From the NCBI RefSeq assembly GCF_018688455.1, contig NZ_CP061319.1, positions 806,001-870,000 of the forward strand: a DNA stretch of 64,000 nt. The letters run 5' to 3'. Made by a program: the position numbers and the translations under genes. Shown here piece after piece: positions 1 to 9,752 of the stretch. Position 1 is the first letter of the stretch. Each line of letters starts with the position of its first letter. The DNA is from Polynucleobacter sp. AM-7D1. Lineage in GTDB: Bacteria > Pseudomonadota > Gammaproteobacteria > Burkholderiales > Burkholderiaceae. The notes under the pieces were generated by a model that worked only from the letters and a program-made list of their open reading frames with translations, made no database searches and was not told the origin of the DNA.

Positions 1-20
1 ACAGATGACATAATGTCGAT

Positions 21-1136
21 ATGTCAGGAAATACTTTAGGCCTCCTCTTTACAGTCACCACCTTTGGTGAATCCCATGGTCCCGCGATTGGCGCTGTTGT
101 TGATGGTTGCCCTCCAGGAATGTCTTTATCTGAAGCAGATTTGCAGATTGATTTAGATCGTCGGAAACCAGGAACTTCGCGCCATGTTACTCAGCGTCAA
201 GAGGCTGACAAGGTTGAAATCCTGTCGGGTGTTTACGAAGGCAAGACCACCGGCGCCCCAATTGGCTTGCTGATACGCAATACGGATCAGCGCAGTCAAG
301 ACTACGGAAACATCCTGCAAACATTTAGACCTGGTCATGCTGATTACGCTTATCACTATAAATACGGCTTGCGTGATCCTCGTGGTGGTGGACGATCTTC
401 AGCGAGATTGACTGCGCCTGTAGTGGCTGCAGCAGCTATTGCTAAGAAGTGGCTCAAAGAACAATATGGCACTGAGTTTTATGGCTACATGAGCCAGCTA
501 GGTGAAATTGAAATTCCGTTTCAAGATGCAGCACTTATTGAGAGTAATCCTTTCTTTGCTGCAAATGCAGATATTGTTCCTCAGTTAGAAGCTTATATGG
601 ATGCACTGCGCAAAGCAGGGGATTCCTGTGGAGCCAAGATTGAAGTGCGGGCGCGTAATGTGCCAATTGGTTTAGGTGAGCCTTTATTTGATAAGTTGGA
701 TGCCGACATCGCGCATGCCATGATGGGTATTAATGCAGTCAAAGGTGTTGAGATTGGTGCTGGCTTTGGATCAGTAGCGCAACGCGGTAGCGAGCATGGC
801 GATGAACTCCATCCAGATGGATTTGCAAGCAATAATTCTGGCGGTACTTTGGGTGGCATTAGTACTGGCCAAGATTTACGAGTCTCGATTGCGATCAAAC
901 CCACATCTAGCATCTTGAGCCCAAAGGAATCAGTTGACCTAGATGGCAAGCCGATTACCGTGCAAACCAAAGGTCGTCATGATCCTTGTGTAGGTATTCG
1001 TGCAACGCCGATTGCTGAGGCAATGTTAGCTTTGGTATTGATTGATCATGCTCTACGCCATCGTGCTCAGTGCGGCGATGTGCAACATGCAGTACCGCCG
1101 GTGCCGGCTGCCCGACCTGGTTCAGTAAGCGACTAA
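21..1136 (+). CDS. aroC: Chorismate synthase
   Basis: Last step of the shikimate pathway: converts 5-enolpyruvylshikimate-3-phosphate to chorismate in the cytoplasm, using reduced FMN. The 371-residue protein has the usual family length. Visible motifs are the N-terminal GESHG (residues 16-20), the RPGHADY segment near 103, the glycine-rich [11 protein letters not shown] loop just after it, and RHDPC near the C-terminus. The ATG at 21 gives the expected N-terminus ([10 protein letters not shown]). The gene is complete. It is followed after 20 bp by an MFS gene on the same strand, which may be co-transcribed. Assignment is secure. Confidence 0.97.
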   Translation: MSGNTLGLLFTVTTFGESHGPAIGAVVDGCPPGMSLSEADLQIDLDRRKPGTSRHVTQRQEADKVEILSGVYEGKTTGAPIGLLIRNTDQRSQDYGNILQTFRPGHADYAYHYKYGLRDPRGGGRSSARLTAPVVAAAAIAKKWLKEQYGTEFYGYMSQLGEIEIPFQDAALIESNPFFAANADIVPQLEAYMDALRKAGDSCGAKIEVRARNVPIGLGEPLFDKLDADIAHAMMGINAVKGVEIGAGFGSVAQRGSEHGDELHPDGFASNNSGGTLGGISTGQDLRVSIAIKPTSSILSPKESVDLDGKPITVQTKGRHDPCVGIRATPIAEAMLALVLIDHALRHRAQCGDVQHAVPPVPAARPGSVSD

Positions 1137-1156
1137 ATCCGTTTAAGAAAAAGATA

Positions 1157-2314
1157 ATGACACCTTCAGTGCGTTGGGCCTTCGGGTCCTTTTTCTTTTT
1201 ATATTTTGCGTATGTTGGCTTAGTTTCTCCCTACGCCAGCCTCTTTTTTCTTGACCGTGGTTTTAGTGTTATTGAGATTGCAGTCTTAATGTCCATGCTA
1301 CAAGTTACACGAATAGTTGGGCCATTCTCCTGGGGATGGCTGTCTGACTATCTGTCTGATCGCATTGGCATTATTCGATTCTGCGCTTGCTTGGCAGCAG
1401 TCACTTTCTTGTGCATCTTTTTTCTGCAAAGCTATATTGCATTCTTCATTTGGATGTTTGTACTGCACACCATACTTAGCAGCTTGATGCCACTAGGAGA
1501 GTCGGCCACAGTTCATGCTTTGTTTAAAGACAATTCCTTTGATAGGCGTTATGGCCGCTTACGCTTATGGGGGTCAATTGGCTTTATTGCTATGGTCTTA
1601 ATTGCTGGTGAGTTATTTCAGCGCGAAGGTATTGAGCTCTATCCGATTGTGGGCGCGGTAGTGTTGACCTTCTTAGCCTTGGTCACGTTCCGCTTGCATG
1701 AGCCCAAGATGGAGCGTCGCAAGATGGTGAAAGGCGAACTCTTAATTGTTTTGTTTAATCCTGATGTGCGTTGGTTCTTACTATCGGGATTCTTTATGAT
1801 CTTTGCGCATGCTGCTTTGTATGTGTTCTATTCACTCTACTTAGCAGACCTGGGCTACGATAAATTCGAGATCGGTTTATTTTGGGCTCTAGGCGTTGCT
1901 GCTGAGGTGATCTTCTTTTATTTCCAGAGCAAAGTACTCAGTCGTCTGGATGCTGAAGTTGTTTTACAGCTTGCTTTTGGTATTGGCGTGTTTCGATTTA
2001 TTTTAATTGCCTTCTTCCCATTCACTTGGGTGCTGATTCTGGCGCAGTTGATGCATGCAGCTACTTTTGGTGCTCACCATAGTGCTGCGACCAAGTTACT
2101 GCAGCGTTGGTTTACTGGCTCGCTGCAAGCTAGAGGGCAGGCTTTGATGGCAACAGTATCTTATGGCTTGGGTGGAACGCTAGGCGGTTTAGTTGCGGGC
2201 TGGCTCTGGGAAGCAACTCAGCCACGCAATGTGTTTGTGATGGCCGCATTAGCCTGTGGATTAGCAGGTATGGCGATTGGGAAAATGCGCCCACGCCACT
2301 ACCCAGCTAGATAA
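1157..2314 (+). CDS. MFS transporter, HcaT/LacY-like
   Basis: Inner-membrane permease of about 385 residues with roughly twelve hydrophobic segments, resembling the MFS_1-like group that includes E. coli HcaT (phenylpropionate permease family). The frame is open upstream into aroC, but the ATG at 1157 gives a normal MFS N-terminus (MTPSVRWAFGSFFFLYFAYV) with the first helix immediately after it; an earlier start would overlap aroC. Conserved features include a WGWLSDYLSDR loop after helix 2 and RRYGRLRLWGSIGF after helix 4. The substrate cannot be read from sequence. It ends 15 bp before the convergent ETF-QO gene, with no evident terminator between them. Confidence 0.85.
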   Translation: MTPSVRWAFGSFFFLYFAYVGLVSPYASLFFLDRGFSVIEIAVLMSMLQVTRIVGPFSWGWLSDYLSDRIGIIRFCACLAAVTFLCIFFLQSYIAFFIWMFVLHTILSSLMPLGESATVHALFKDNSFDRRYGRLRLWGSIGFIAMVLIAGELFQREGIELYPIVGAVVLTFLALVTFRLHEPKMERRKMVKGELLIVLFNPDVRWFLLSGFFMIFAHAALYVFYSLYLADLGYDKFEIGLFWALGVAAEVIFFYFQSKVLSRLDAEVVLQLAFGIGVFRFILIAFFPFTWVLILAQLMHAATFGAHHSAATKLLQRWFTGSLQARGQALMATVSYGLGGTLGGLVAGWLWEATQPRNVFVMAALACGLAGMAIGKMRPRHYPAR

Positions 2315-2329
2315 ATCAATCAACATTCT

Positions 2330-4015
2330 TTACATTGATCCGTAGTTCGGGCCGCCACCACCTTCGGGCGTAATCCAAATAATATTTTGACTCGGATCTT
2401 TGATGTCACAGGTTTTGCAATGCACGCAGTTTTGCGAATTGATTTGTAACTGTGGCTGCCCATCTTTTTCTACGTACTCATACACGCCGGCAGGGCAGTA
2501 ACGTTGCTCGGGACCTGCATAAGTTTTGAGATTCAAACTCACAGGTACCGATGCATCTTTTAATGTGAGGTGAATAGGTTGGTTCTCAGCATGATTGGTA
2601 TTGGAAATAAATACTGAGGAGAGGCGATCAAAAGTAATCTTGCCATCGGGCTTTGGATATTCGATCGGTTGATACTGTGCCGCTGGTTCAAGGCACTCAT
2701 GGTCTGCATGTTTCAAATGAATTGTCCAAGGCATATTGCCGCCCAACAGCTTTTGCTCTAGACCAACCATAAGAGTTCCAAGGTAAAGTCCTTTGGACAT
2801 CCACGGCTTAAAGTTGCGCGCTTGATTTAGCTCGGTATGTAACCAACTATTTTTGAAGGCGCTTGGATATGCAGACAAGACATCAGCAGAGCGATTCTCA
2901 TTAAGCGCTGCAACTGCGGCTTCAGCAGCCAGCATGCCGGTCTTAATGGCAGCATGGCTTCCTTTAATGCGTGATGCATTTAAGAATCCTGCATCACAAC
3001 CAATTAATGCACCACCTGGGAATACAGTCTTAGGCAAGCTATTTAATCCACCAGCTGTCAGCGCGCGTGCACCATAAGTTAAGCGCTTGCCGCCTTCAAA
3101 GGTCTCGCGAATCTTTGGATGTAACTTATAGCGCTGGAATTCTTCAAAAGGAGAGAGGTAAGGATTCTTATAGGAGAGACCTACCACCAGACCTACTGCG
3201 ACCTTGTTATCACCCAAGTGATACAAGAATGAACCGCCATAGGTATCGCTTTCTAGTGGCCAGCCTGCAGTGTGAACCACTAGGCCAGGCTTGCTCTTGG
3301 AGGGTTCTACTTCCCATAGTTCTTTAATACCAATGCCGTAACTTTGTGGGTCAGCATCTTTATCCAATGCAAACTTGCTAATCACTTGCTTGCCTAGATG
3401 TCCGCGTGAACCTTCGGCGAAGAGGGTGTACTTGGCACGTAATTCCATGCCGAGTTGAAATTGATCAGTGGGATTACCTTCCTTATCTAAACCCATTGCG
3501 CCTGTAATGACGCCACAAACTGCGCCTTGTTCGTTATAGAGAATTTCTGCAGCAGGAAATCCTGGAAAAATTTCTACACCGAGATTCTCGGCTTGTTGGC
3601 CAAGCCAGCGAGTGACATTGGCTAAGCTAACAATGTAGTTACCTTCATTTTTAAAGCAGTGGGGCAGCATCCAGTTTGGAACTTGGAATGAACTTTCTTT
3701 TGTTAAGAATAAAAACTGGTCTTGAGTCACTTCAGTATCCAGTGGCGCACCCATTTCCTTCCAGTTGGGGAAAAGTTCTGTGAGAGCTCTAGGATCCATA
3801 ACGGCACCCGACAGAATATGAGCGCCGATTTCTGAGCCTTTTTCCAAAATACAAACGCTAATCTCTTTGCCAGCTTCATTGGCTAATTGTTTGGCTTTAA
3901 TGGCTGCGGACAAACCAGCTGGGCCACCTCCCACGATGACTAGGTCATAGTCCATGGATTCTCTAGGTCCAAACTGTTCGAGCAATTCCTGGGCGTTCAT
4001 TTCACTCTCCGACAT
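2330..4015 (-). CDS. Electron transfer flavoprotein-ubiquinone oxidoreductase
   Basis: Membrane-associated FAD/4Fe-4S enzyme (561 aa) that passes electrons from reduced electron-transfer flavoprotein to ubiquinone, linking acyl-CoA dehydrogenases to the respiratory chain. The N-terminal Rossmann motif DLVIVGGGPAGLSAAI lies near residues 24-39. The C-terminal ferredoxin-like cluster has cysteines in CPAGVYEY and CVHCKTCDIKDP, followed by the typical GGGGPNY end. Length matches bacterial and mitochondrial homologues. The start MSESEMNAQELL has a short acidic leader before the FAD domain. It is transcribed away from the CoA-transferase genes. The etfAB genes are not in this window. Confidence 0.95.
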   Translation of the reverse strand: MSESEMNAQELLEQFGPRESMDYDLVIVGGGPAGLSAAIKAKQLANEAGKEISVCILEKGSEIGAHILSGAVMDPRALTELFPNWKEMGAPLDTEVTQDQFLFLTKESSFQVPNWMLPHCFKNEGNYIVSLANVTRWLGQQAENLGVEIFPGFPAAEILYNEQGAVCGVITGAMGLDKEGNPTDQFQLGMELRAKYTLFAEGSRGHLGKQVISKFALDKDADPQSYGIGIKELWEVEPSKSKPGLVVHTAGWPLESDTYGGSFLYHLGDNKVAVGLVVGLSYKNPYLSPFEEFQRYKLHPKIRETFEGGKRLTYGARALTAGGLNSLPKTVFPGGALIGCDAGFLNASRIKGSHAAIKTGMLAAEAAVAALNENRSADVLSAYPSAFKNSWLHTELNQARNFKPWMSKGLYLGTLMVGLEQKLLGGNMPWTIHLKHADHECLEPAAQYQPIEYPKPDGKITFDRLSSVFISNTNHAENQPIHLTLKDASVPVSLNLKTYAGPEQRYCPAGVYEYVEKDGQPQLQINSQNCVHCKTCDIKDPSQNIIWITPEGGGGPNYGSM

Positions 4016-4205
4016 CTCTTAAAAATAGGCTACTGAGTACATTTTCAGCAATTTTTAGCAATTCCACCATTTTTATGGCTTCCTTGAACCCTTCTAGTTT
4101 AGTTCTAAGCGGTAAAAGCCAGCTAGGTGCCTATTGGCTTCGAGCTTGGATTCCCAAAGCGTTATGATTACTTTTTTACCTTTTTGGCAATATTAGGACG
4201 AATGT

Positions 4206-4904
4206 ATGAATAAAACTTACCCATCAGCAGTAGATGCCTTGCGGGATATCTTGAAGGATGGTCAGAAGCTCGCTGTTGGCGGTTTTGGTCTTTGCGGCAT
4301 CCCTGAGGCTTTAATTCAAGCGGTAAAGGATCTTGGCGCGCAAAATCTGACGGCAATTGCTAATAATGCCGGTGTGGATGGCTTTGGCTTGGGTTTGCTA
4401 TTGAACTCAAGGCAAGTAAAGAGGATGGTTGCATCCTATGTGGGTGAAAACAAAGAGTTCGAGCGTCAGTTTTTAGCTGGTGAGCTCGAGCTGGAATTTA
4501 CTCCACAAGGTACTTTGGCAGAAAAGCTGCGTGCAGGTGGTTGTGGTATCCCTGCTTTCTATACTAAAACTGGTGTGGGTACTTTGGTTGCTGAAGGTAA
4601 AGAAGAAAAAGAATTTGATGGCGAGAAATACATCATGGAGCGCGCAATTGTTTCTGATATTTCTCTTGTCAAAGCATGGAAGGCAGATAAGTCAGGTAAC
4701 TTGATTTATCGCTACACCGCACGTAACTTCAATCCAGTAGTGGCAATGGCTGGCAAGATTACGGTTGCTGAGGTGGAAGAGATCGTGGAGAACGGGGAGT
4801 TGGATCCAGATCAGATTCATACACCAGGCATCTACGTGCATCGCTTGGTGCTGAACACTACGCCCGAGAAGCGTATTGAGCAACGCACTTTATCTGCAGC
4901 TTAA
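4206..4904 (+). CDS. scoA: 3-oxoacid CoA-transferase subunit A
   Basis: Alpha subunit (232 aa) of a two-subunit class I CoA transferase, most like succinyl-CoA:3-ketoacid CoA transferase (ScoA), which activates acetoacetate. The [10 protein letters not shown] segment near residue 25 is the typical glycine-rich CoA-binding region of subunit A, and [16 protein letters not shown] lies mid-protein. ATG 4206 matches family N-termini ([22 protein letters not shown]). The subunit B gene follows after 51 bp, so the two form one operon. A 3-oxoadipate CoA-transferase role is an alternative; length and order fit ScoAB better, but substrate is inference. Confidence 0.9.
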   Translation: MNKTYPSAVDALRDILKDGQKLAVGGFGLCGIPEALIQAVKDLGAQNLTAIANNAGVDGFGLGLLLNSRQVKRMVASYVGENKEFERQFLAGELELEFTPQGTLAEKLRAGGCGIPAFYTKTGVGTLVAEGKEEKEFDGEKYIMERAIVSDISLVKAWKADKSGNLIYRYTARNFNPVVAMAGKITVAEVEEIVENGELDPDQIHTPGIYVHRLVLNTTPEKRIEQRTLSAA

Positions 4905-4955
4905 TACTCATCGCAGCAATATAAAAAACAGTACAGAATATTTAGGAAGATTGAT

Positions 4956-5606
4956 ATGCCTTGGAATAGAGATGAAATGGCAGCACGTGCTGCTAAAGAG
5001 TTAAAGGATGGTTACTACGTCAATTTGGGTATTGGTATGCCAACCCTAGTGGCTAACCATGTTCCTGAGGGGATGGAAGTTTGGCTCCAGTCTGAGAATG
5101 GATTATTGGGTATTGGCCCATTTCCAACCGAAGAAACCATTGATGCAGATTTGATTAATGCGGGCAAGCAAACGATTACAACTTTGCCGGGCTCCTCCAT
5201 TTTTTCTTCTGCAGATTCATTTGGAATGATTCGTGGTGGAAAAATCAACATCGCAATTTTGGGCGCAATGCAGGTGAGCGAGCATGGCGACTTAGCTAAC
5301 TGGATGATTCCTGGCAAGATGGTGAAGGGTATGGGCGGCGCCATGGATTTAGTTGCTGGCGTTAAGCATGTGGTTGTTCTGATGGAGCACGTTGCCAAGA
5401 AGAAAGACGGCACAGAAGAAATCAAGATTCTGCCTAAGTGCACTTTGCCATTGACTGGTGTAGGTGTTATTAGTCGCATCATCACTGATCTGTGCGTGCT
5501 TGATATCACTCCAAAGGGTTTGAAGTTGGTGGAGCTGGCTCCAGGCGTCACCAAGGAAGAGGTAGTGTCCAAAACAGGTGCCCCTGTAGATACAACGGGT
5601 TTCTGA
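4956..5606 (+). CDS. scoB: 3-oxoacid CoA-transferase subunit B
   Basis: Beta subunit (216 aa) carrying the catalytic glutamate in the [10 protein letters not shown] motif near residue 46, which forms the covalent glutamyl-CoA intermediate in this family. [15 protein letters not shown] near residue 23 and the [13 protein letters not shown] stretch are family hallmarks. It pairs with the gene just upstream as a heterotetrameric enzyme. A stem-loop with a following T-rich stretch ends the operon at about 5632-5656. A long open frame on the opposite strand here is a shadow of this gene. Confidence 0.92.
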   Translation: MPWNRDEMAARAAKELKDGYYVNLGIGMPTLVANHVPEGMEVWLQSENGLLGIGPFPTEETIDADLINAGKQTITTLPGSSIFSSADSFGMIRGGKINIAILGAMQVSEHGDLANWMIPGKMVKGMGGAMDLVAGVKHVVVLMEHVAKKKDGTEEIKILPKCTLPLTGVGVISRIITDLCVLDITPKGLKLVELAPGVTKEEVVSKTGAPVDTTGF

Positions 5607-5631
5607 CCTTTTCTACTGGATAGTGAAATAA

Positions 5632-5656
5632 TGGGGTCAATGACCCCATTTCTATT
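5632..5656 (+). terminator. Intrinsic terminator after scoAB
   Basis: A 7-bp perfect stem TGGGGTC/GACCCCA with a 3-nt loop (5632-5648), followed by a T-rich stretch (TTTCTATTTCT). It sits between the CoA-transferase operon and the CDF-hydrolase gene that starts at 5672. Confidence 0.65.
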
Positions 5657-5671
5657 TCTAAAGAGTTTTCT

Positions 5672-7492
5672 ATGAGTGCTGCAGATCATTCTCTTCATGC
5701 ACATAAGCAGGGTGATGCTAAACATGCTCATGCCAAGCAGGTCTCCAACCAAAGCCTTCTCCTTATTGCCCTAGTTCTGACATTAGGTTTTTCTGGTGTT
5801 GAAGGTGCTGCAGCGTATTTCGCAAATTCATTGGCCTTGATTTCAGATGCAGGTCACATGGTGACGGATGCAGCTGCGCTAGGCCTAGCCTTACTAGCCC
5901 AAATTATTTCCCGTCGCCCGCCATCACCAAAACATTCATTTGGATTTGGTCGAGCAGAAGCGCTTGCTGCATTTGTAAATAGTCTTGCGATGTTGGCTTT
6001 AGTCGCTTGGATTATGGTGGAAGCAGTGAGTCGATTTTATGATCCGCACCAAGTAGATGGATTGACGGTCACAGTCGTAGCCGCAATCGGCCTGCTGATG
6101 AATATCGTTGTGGCATGGGTACTTTCGCGTGATAAGAAAAGTGTTAATACACGTGCTGCTTTGGTTCATGTCATGGGTGACTTGTTGGGCTCTGTAGCCG
6201 CATTGATTGCGGGTATTGTTATCCAGCTGACTGGTTGGATGCCAATCGATGCAATTCTCTCGATTTTGGTTTCTTTGCTAATTTTGAAATCTACTATTTC
6301 CATTTTGCGTGAGTCATATCACTTCTTGATGGAGGGCGTGCCTTTACACATTGATTACCTGCAAGTGGGCAATGATCTTAAAAATGTTCCTGGTGTATTG
6401 GCAGTGCACGATTTACACGTTTGGGAAATGACACCAAGTTTTCCAGCGCTCATTGGCCATATTGAAATCGAGCAGATGAGTGAGTGGCCAGAAATCATGG
6501 CACGAATCAACGAGATGCTATTGAATAAGCATGGGATTGATCACGTCACTCTGCAGCCTGAGATTGCGGGTATGGTGGATGAGCATACTCATGGTGAAGA
6601 ACTCGAAGATGAGATTAAAAAATCCAATGTGATTCATCATGGAGATACTTTCTTTGTCACTTGCACTAGTCCCGACGGACCGCATCGCATGGCGTATCAC
6701 GCTTGGGGCAATCCCAACAACCCAAAGGTTTTGGTTTGTGTTCATGGTCTAACTCGTAGGGGTAGTGATTTCAAAACCCTTGCGCAGGCGATGAGTAATG
6801 ATTACTACGTCGTCTGCCCTGATGTAGTGGGACGAGGCGATTCTGATCGATTGAAGAACCCAATGATCTATGCCGTGCCGCAATACGTTGCCGATATGGC
6901 AAGCTTGATTCAGCATCTTGGAGTTGCACAAGTGGACTGGTTTGGAACTTCAATGGGCGGTCTCATTGGCATGGTCTATGCCTCAATGCCCAAGAATCCA
7001 ATACGTCGTATGTTAATTAACGATGTGGGTCCTCGGATTGAGCCTGAGGCTATTAAACGTTTAGGCTCTTATGTTGGTCAACCATTTACATTTAATAACC
7101 GTGCTGATGCTTTGCAGCGTCTAAATGAGATCTGTGCATCGTTTGGTAGTCATACACCAGAAGAGTGGGAGATTTATAACGGCCCGATGCTTGTACAAAA
7201 AGATGGCCTTTGGGTGATGCACTATGACCCTGATATTTCTGTACCGTTTGCATCTGTTAATCCTATTATGGCTAAGGCAGGTGAGATGGCAATGTGGCAC
7301 GCCTTTAAGCAAATTCATATTCCGATGCTGATCGTTCGTGGCGGTGAGTCGGATTTGCTCTCTGCTAAAACAGTGGCCGAGATGTGTAAGGTCAACCCCT
7401 ACATTCGGAGTATTGAAATTCCAGGAGTGGGACATGCGCCTGCTTTTGTGAAGTCAGAACAAGTTGCTTTAGCAAAAGAATTCTTTAGTTAA
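5672..7492 (+). CDS. CDF metal transporter fused to alpha/beta hydrolase
   Basis: A 606-residue protein that joins two normally separate, apparently full-length enzymes. Residues about 1-300 are a cation diffusion facilitator: His-rich N-terminus, six membrane helices, and metal-site motifs H62-x3-D66 (helix 2) and H166-x3-D170 (helix 5), the His/Asp pattern of Zn/Cd exporters such as ZitB. It ends with a typical cytoplasmic domain. A short acidic/His linker (301-320, MVDEHTHGEELEDE) leads into an alpha/beta hydrolase at about 325-606, with oxyanion HG (358-359), nucleophile elbow GTSMGG (Ser427), probable acid Asp561 and His588 in GVGHAP. ATG 301 could be an internal start giving a free 306-residue hydrolase. 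Hydrolase substrate is unknown. relA follows 15 bp later. Confidence 0.85.
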   Translation: MSAADHSLHAHKQGDAKHAHAKQVSNQSLLLIALVLTLGFSGVEGAAAYFANSLALISDAGHMVTDAAALGLALLAQIISRRPPSPKHSFGFGRAEALAAFVNSLAMLALVAWIMVEAVSRFYDPHQVDGLTVTVVAAIGLLMNIVVAWVLSRDKKSVNTRAALVHVMGDLLGSVAALIAGIVIQLTGWMPIDAILSILVSLLILKSTISILRESYHFLMEGVPLHIDYLQVGNDLKNVPGVLAVHDLHVWEMTPSFPALIGHIEIEQMSEWPEIMARINEMLLNKHGIDHVTLQPEIAGMVDEHTHGEELEDEIKKSNVIHHGDTFFVTCTSPDGPHRMAYHAWGNPNNPKVLVCVHGLTRRGSDFKTLAQAMSNDYYVVCPDVVGRGDSDRLKNPMIYAVPQYVADMASLIQHLGVAQVDWFGTSMGGLIGMVYASMPKNPIRRMLINDVGPRIEPEAIKRLGSYVGQPFTFNNRADALQRLNEICASFGSHTPEEWEIYNGPMLVQKDGLWVMHYDPDISVPFASVNPIMAKAGEMAMWHAFKQIHIPMLIVRGGESDLLSAKTVAEMCKVNPYIRSIEIPGVGHAPAFVKSEQVALAKEFFS

Positions 7493-7507
7493 GGATTTCG
7501 GTCTTCC

Positions 7508-9544
7508 ATGTCAAATGCTGGCAATGTATCTGAGAGCATCAAAATCATAGATGGCTGGTATGGAGAGCCCTCTGAAAGTCATGCTGCCGGTGTTCTGAGT
7601 ATTCTGAAATTGCTTCATCTAGACGAGGCTACATTAACTGCTGCAAGTAATATCGCGCGGACTCATGGCAAAGAATCACTCACTAAACTGATTGGCGATG
7701 AGTCAGCCAAACTGTTGATTGGTTATCGTGGTCTAAGGCAGGCTCAAGCTAAGCTCGTCCGTAATGATGGTGGTCTGAGCATCTCTGGGCAAGAAGAAAT
7801 GCTTAGAAAGATGTTGCTGGCTTTTGGTGACGACTTACGTGTGGTCCTCATTTATCTTGCTTCTCGCTTGCAAACATTGCGATGGATTACCCATGAAAAA
7901 ATGGAGATGCCAAAAGCTTGGGCGCAAGAGATTCTTAATATTGATGCATCGCTCGCAAATCGCCTCGGTATCTGGCAAATGAAATGGGAGATGGAGGACT
8001 TAGCGTTTCGAGTTCTGTCTCCAGGGATCTATCGAGATATTGCCAAGATGCTCGATGGCAAGCGCATTGAGCGTGAATCTTTTATTGAGCAAATTGTCAA
8101 AAAGCTTCAGGAAGAATTAACTGCCGCTCATATTCAGGGTGAGGTTCAAGGTCGCCCAAAACACATCTACAGTATTTGGAAAAAGATGCAGGGCAAGTCA
8201 CTCGACTTTGCCAATCTTTATGACGTCAGAGCATTTAGGGTTCTAGTGGGGGATGTTAAATCTTGCTACGCCATTTTAGGAATAGTGCACAACGTCTGGC
8301 AGCCTGTACCACGTGAATTCGATGACTATATTGCGAGACCCAAACCTAACGGTTATCAATCTTTGCATACTGTGGTGATGGATGAACATGGCACCGCATT
8401 TGAGATTCAGGTGCGTACTAATGAAATGCATCAACAGGCTGAGTATGGATTGGCTGCGCACTGGCGTTATAAGGAGGGTGCTTATGTTGGTGCTGCAACA
8501 CCATCAAAAAATAAGCCAGTCTCCAATACTCCGAACACACCAAACCCCAGCCATCAAACTGGCACACATAGTGCAGTGGTTGCTTATGAACGCCAAATTG
8601 CTTGGGCAAGACAGCTCATCTCTTGGAAAGAAGATGCCTGGGACCAATTAAAGCATCATGAAATTGATGATCATATTTACGTTCTCACACCACTGGGCAA
8701 AGTCATTTCCTTGGAGAAGGGTTCTTCACCAATCGACTTTGCATACGCAGTGCATACTGATCTGGGGCACCGTTGTCGTGGTGCTCGAGTTGATGGTGCT
8801 ATGGTGCCATTAGATACGCCGCTACAAAATGGTCAGACAATAGAAATCATTGCGGTGAAGCATGGTGGCCCCTCGCGTGATTGGATAAGCCCTAATCGCA
8901 ACTACTTGCGCTCACAACGTGCCCGTACTCGTGTACGCACTTGGTTTAATGCCTTGGATGATGAAGAGGCTGGTGCAAAGTCTGGCGATATCAAAACGGA
9001 GCAGAAGCCAGTCACCAAGGTGACTGCACCAGCGCCAGAAATTATTCTCAAGCAAAGTACCCGTAGACAGGGTCAGGCAGGTGATGTGTTGGTTGTCGGG
9101 GTAGATTCATTACTAACTCAGTTGGCGCGTTGCTGTAGACCGGTGCCTCCAGATGCTGTTGCTGGATTTGTGACTCAAGGTCGTGGTGTATCCATTCATA
9201 GAAGATCTTGTAAAACTTTTAGAGGCTTATTGGAGCGGGCGCCTGAGCGGGTTATTCAGACTGCCTGGAATGAGTCGACCCCAGAAACTCTGACAACAAG
9301 TGATCCAAAACGCGTATTCCCAGCGGATCTAGCTATTACTGGTCTTGATCGCCCTGAACTCATGCGCGAGTTATTTGAAATTCTGACAAGACAGGGCGTT
9401 CATGTGATTGATTTGCGTAAATCAGCTAAACGAGGCCTTGCTCAAATCCTGTTGACTGTGGAAATTAAGGACTCAGAAGCCTTGCGCTTGGTTCAAAATG
9501 GTCTTGAGGAGGTCAAAGGGGTGACCCAAGTACGCCGCCGGTGA
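7508..9544 (+). CDS. relA: (p)ppGpp synthetase RelA
   Basis: Ribosome-associated stringent-response synthetase (678 aa) that makes (p)ppGpp from ATP and GTP/GDP under amino-acid starvation. The N-terminal HD region lacks the His-Asp hydrolase residues, as in E. coli RelA. The synthetase domain has GRPKHIYSIWKKM and the acidic EFDDYIARPKPNGYQSLHT signature typical of monofunctional RelA (SpoT/Rel carry RFKD here). A TGS domain (IYVLTPLGKVISLEKG) follows, then the conserved cysteine region RCCRPVPPDAVAGF and a C-terminal ACT domain. A Ser/Thr/Pro-rich insert (about 335-355) lies between synthetase and TGS. It is close behind the fusion gene and is followed by tRNA-Val. Confidence 0.93.
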   Translation: MSNAGNVSESIKIIDGWYGEPSESHAAGVLSILKLLHLDEATLTAASNIARTHGKESLTKLIGDESAKLLIGYRGLRQAQAKLVRNDGGLSISGQEEMLRKMLLAFGDDLRVVLIYLASRLQTLRWITHEKMEMPKAWAQEILNIDASLANRLGIWQMKWEMEDLAFRVLSPGIYRDIAKMLDGKRIERESFIEQIVKKLQEELTAAHIQGEVQGRPKHIYSIWKKMQGKSLDFANLYDVRAFRVLVGDVKSCYAILGIVHNVWQPVPREFDDYIARPKPNGYQSLHTVVMDEHGTAFEIQVRTNEMHQQAEYGLAAHWRYKEGAYVGAATPSKNKPVSNTPNTPNPSHQTGTHSAVVAYERQIAWARQLISWKEDAWDQLKHHEIDDHIYVLTPLGKVISLEKGSSPIDFAYAVHTDLGHRCRGARVDGAMVPLDTPLQNGQTIEIIAVKHGGPSRDWISPNRNYLRSQRARTRVRTWFNALDDEEAGAKSGDIKTEQKPVTKVTAPAPEIILKQSTRRQGQAGDVLVVGVDSLLTQLARCCRPVPPDAVAGFVTQGRGVSIHRRSCKTFRGLLERAPERVIQTAWNESTPETLTTSDPKRVFPADLAITGLDRPELMRELFEILTRQGVHVIDLRKSAKRGLAQILLTVEIKDSEALRLVQNGLEEVKGVTQVRRR

Positions 9545-9562
9545 TAAACTCTATGGCTATAT

Positions 9563-9639
9563 AGGCTCGTAGCTCAGCTGGTTAGAGCACCACCTTGACA
9601 TGGTGGGGGTCGTTGGTTCGAGTCCAATCGAGCCTACCA
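9563..9639 (+). tRNA. tRNA-Val (GAC)
   Basis: A 77-nt cloverleaf with encoded CCA. Acceptor AGGCTCG pairs with CGAGCCT, the D arm is AGCTCAGCTGGTTAGAGC, the anticodon arm is CCACC-TTGACAT-GGTGG giving anticodon GAC, and the T loop is TTCGAGT. It lies 18 bp after relA and is followed by a terminator. Confidence 0.97.
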
Positions 9640-9657
9640 ACGAATAAAGACCCAAAA

Positions 9658-9695
9658 GTGCGCGGTTGCCGAAAAGCTCCCGCGCTTTCTTTTTG
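9658..9695 (+). terminator. Terminator after tRNA-Val
   Basis: GCGCGG (9660-9665) pairs with CCGCGC (9680-9685) around a 14-nt loop, followed by TTTCTTTTT. Its position fits termination of the tRNA-Val transcript before thrS. Confidence 0.6.
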
Positions 9696-9752
9696 GTAGA
9701 TGTTGTGCAGTAAATCAGTCAATCGACTGAATCTTAATAAGATGGAGCGGTC

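Noticed and set aside
593..970. 125-residue minus-strand frame inside aroC
   Set aside because: Antisense to a conserved enzyme gene with no motif, ribosome-binding site or neighbour support.
5015..5752. 245-residue open frame on the minus strand across scoB
   Set aside because: It lies fully antisense to a well-supported CoA-transferase gene, lacks recognisable motifs and crosses into the next gene; typical shadow frame.
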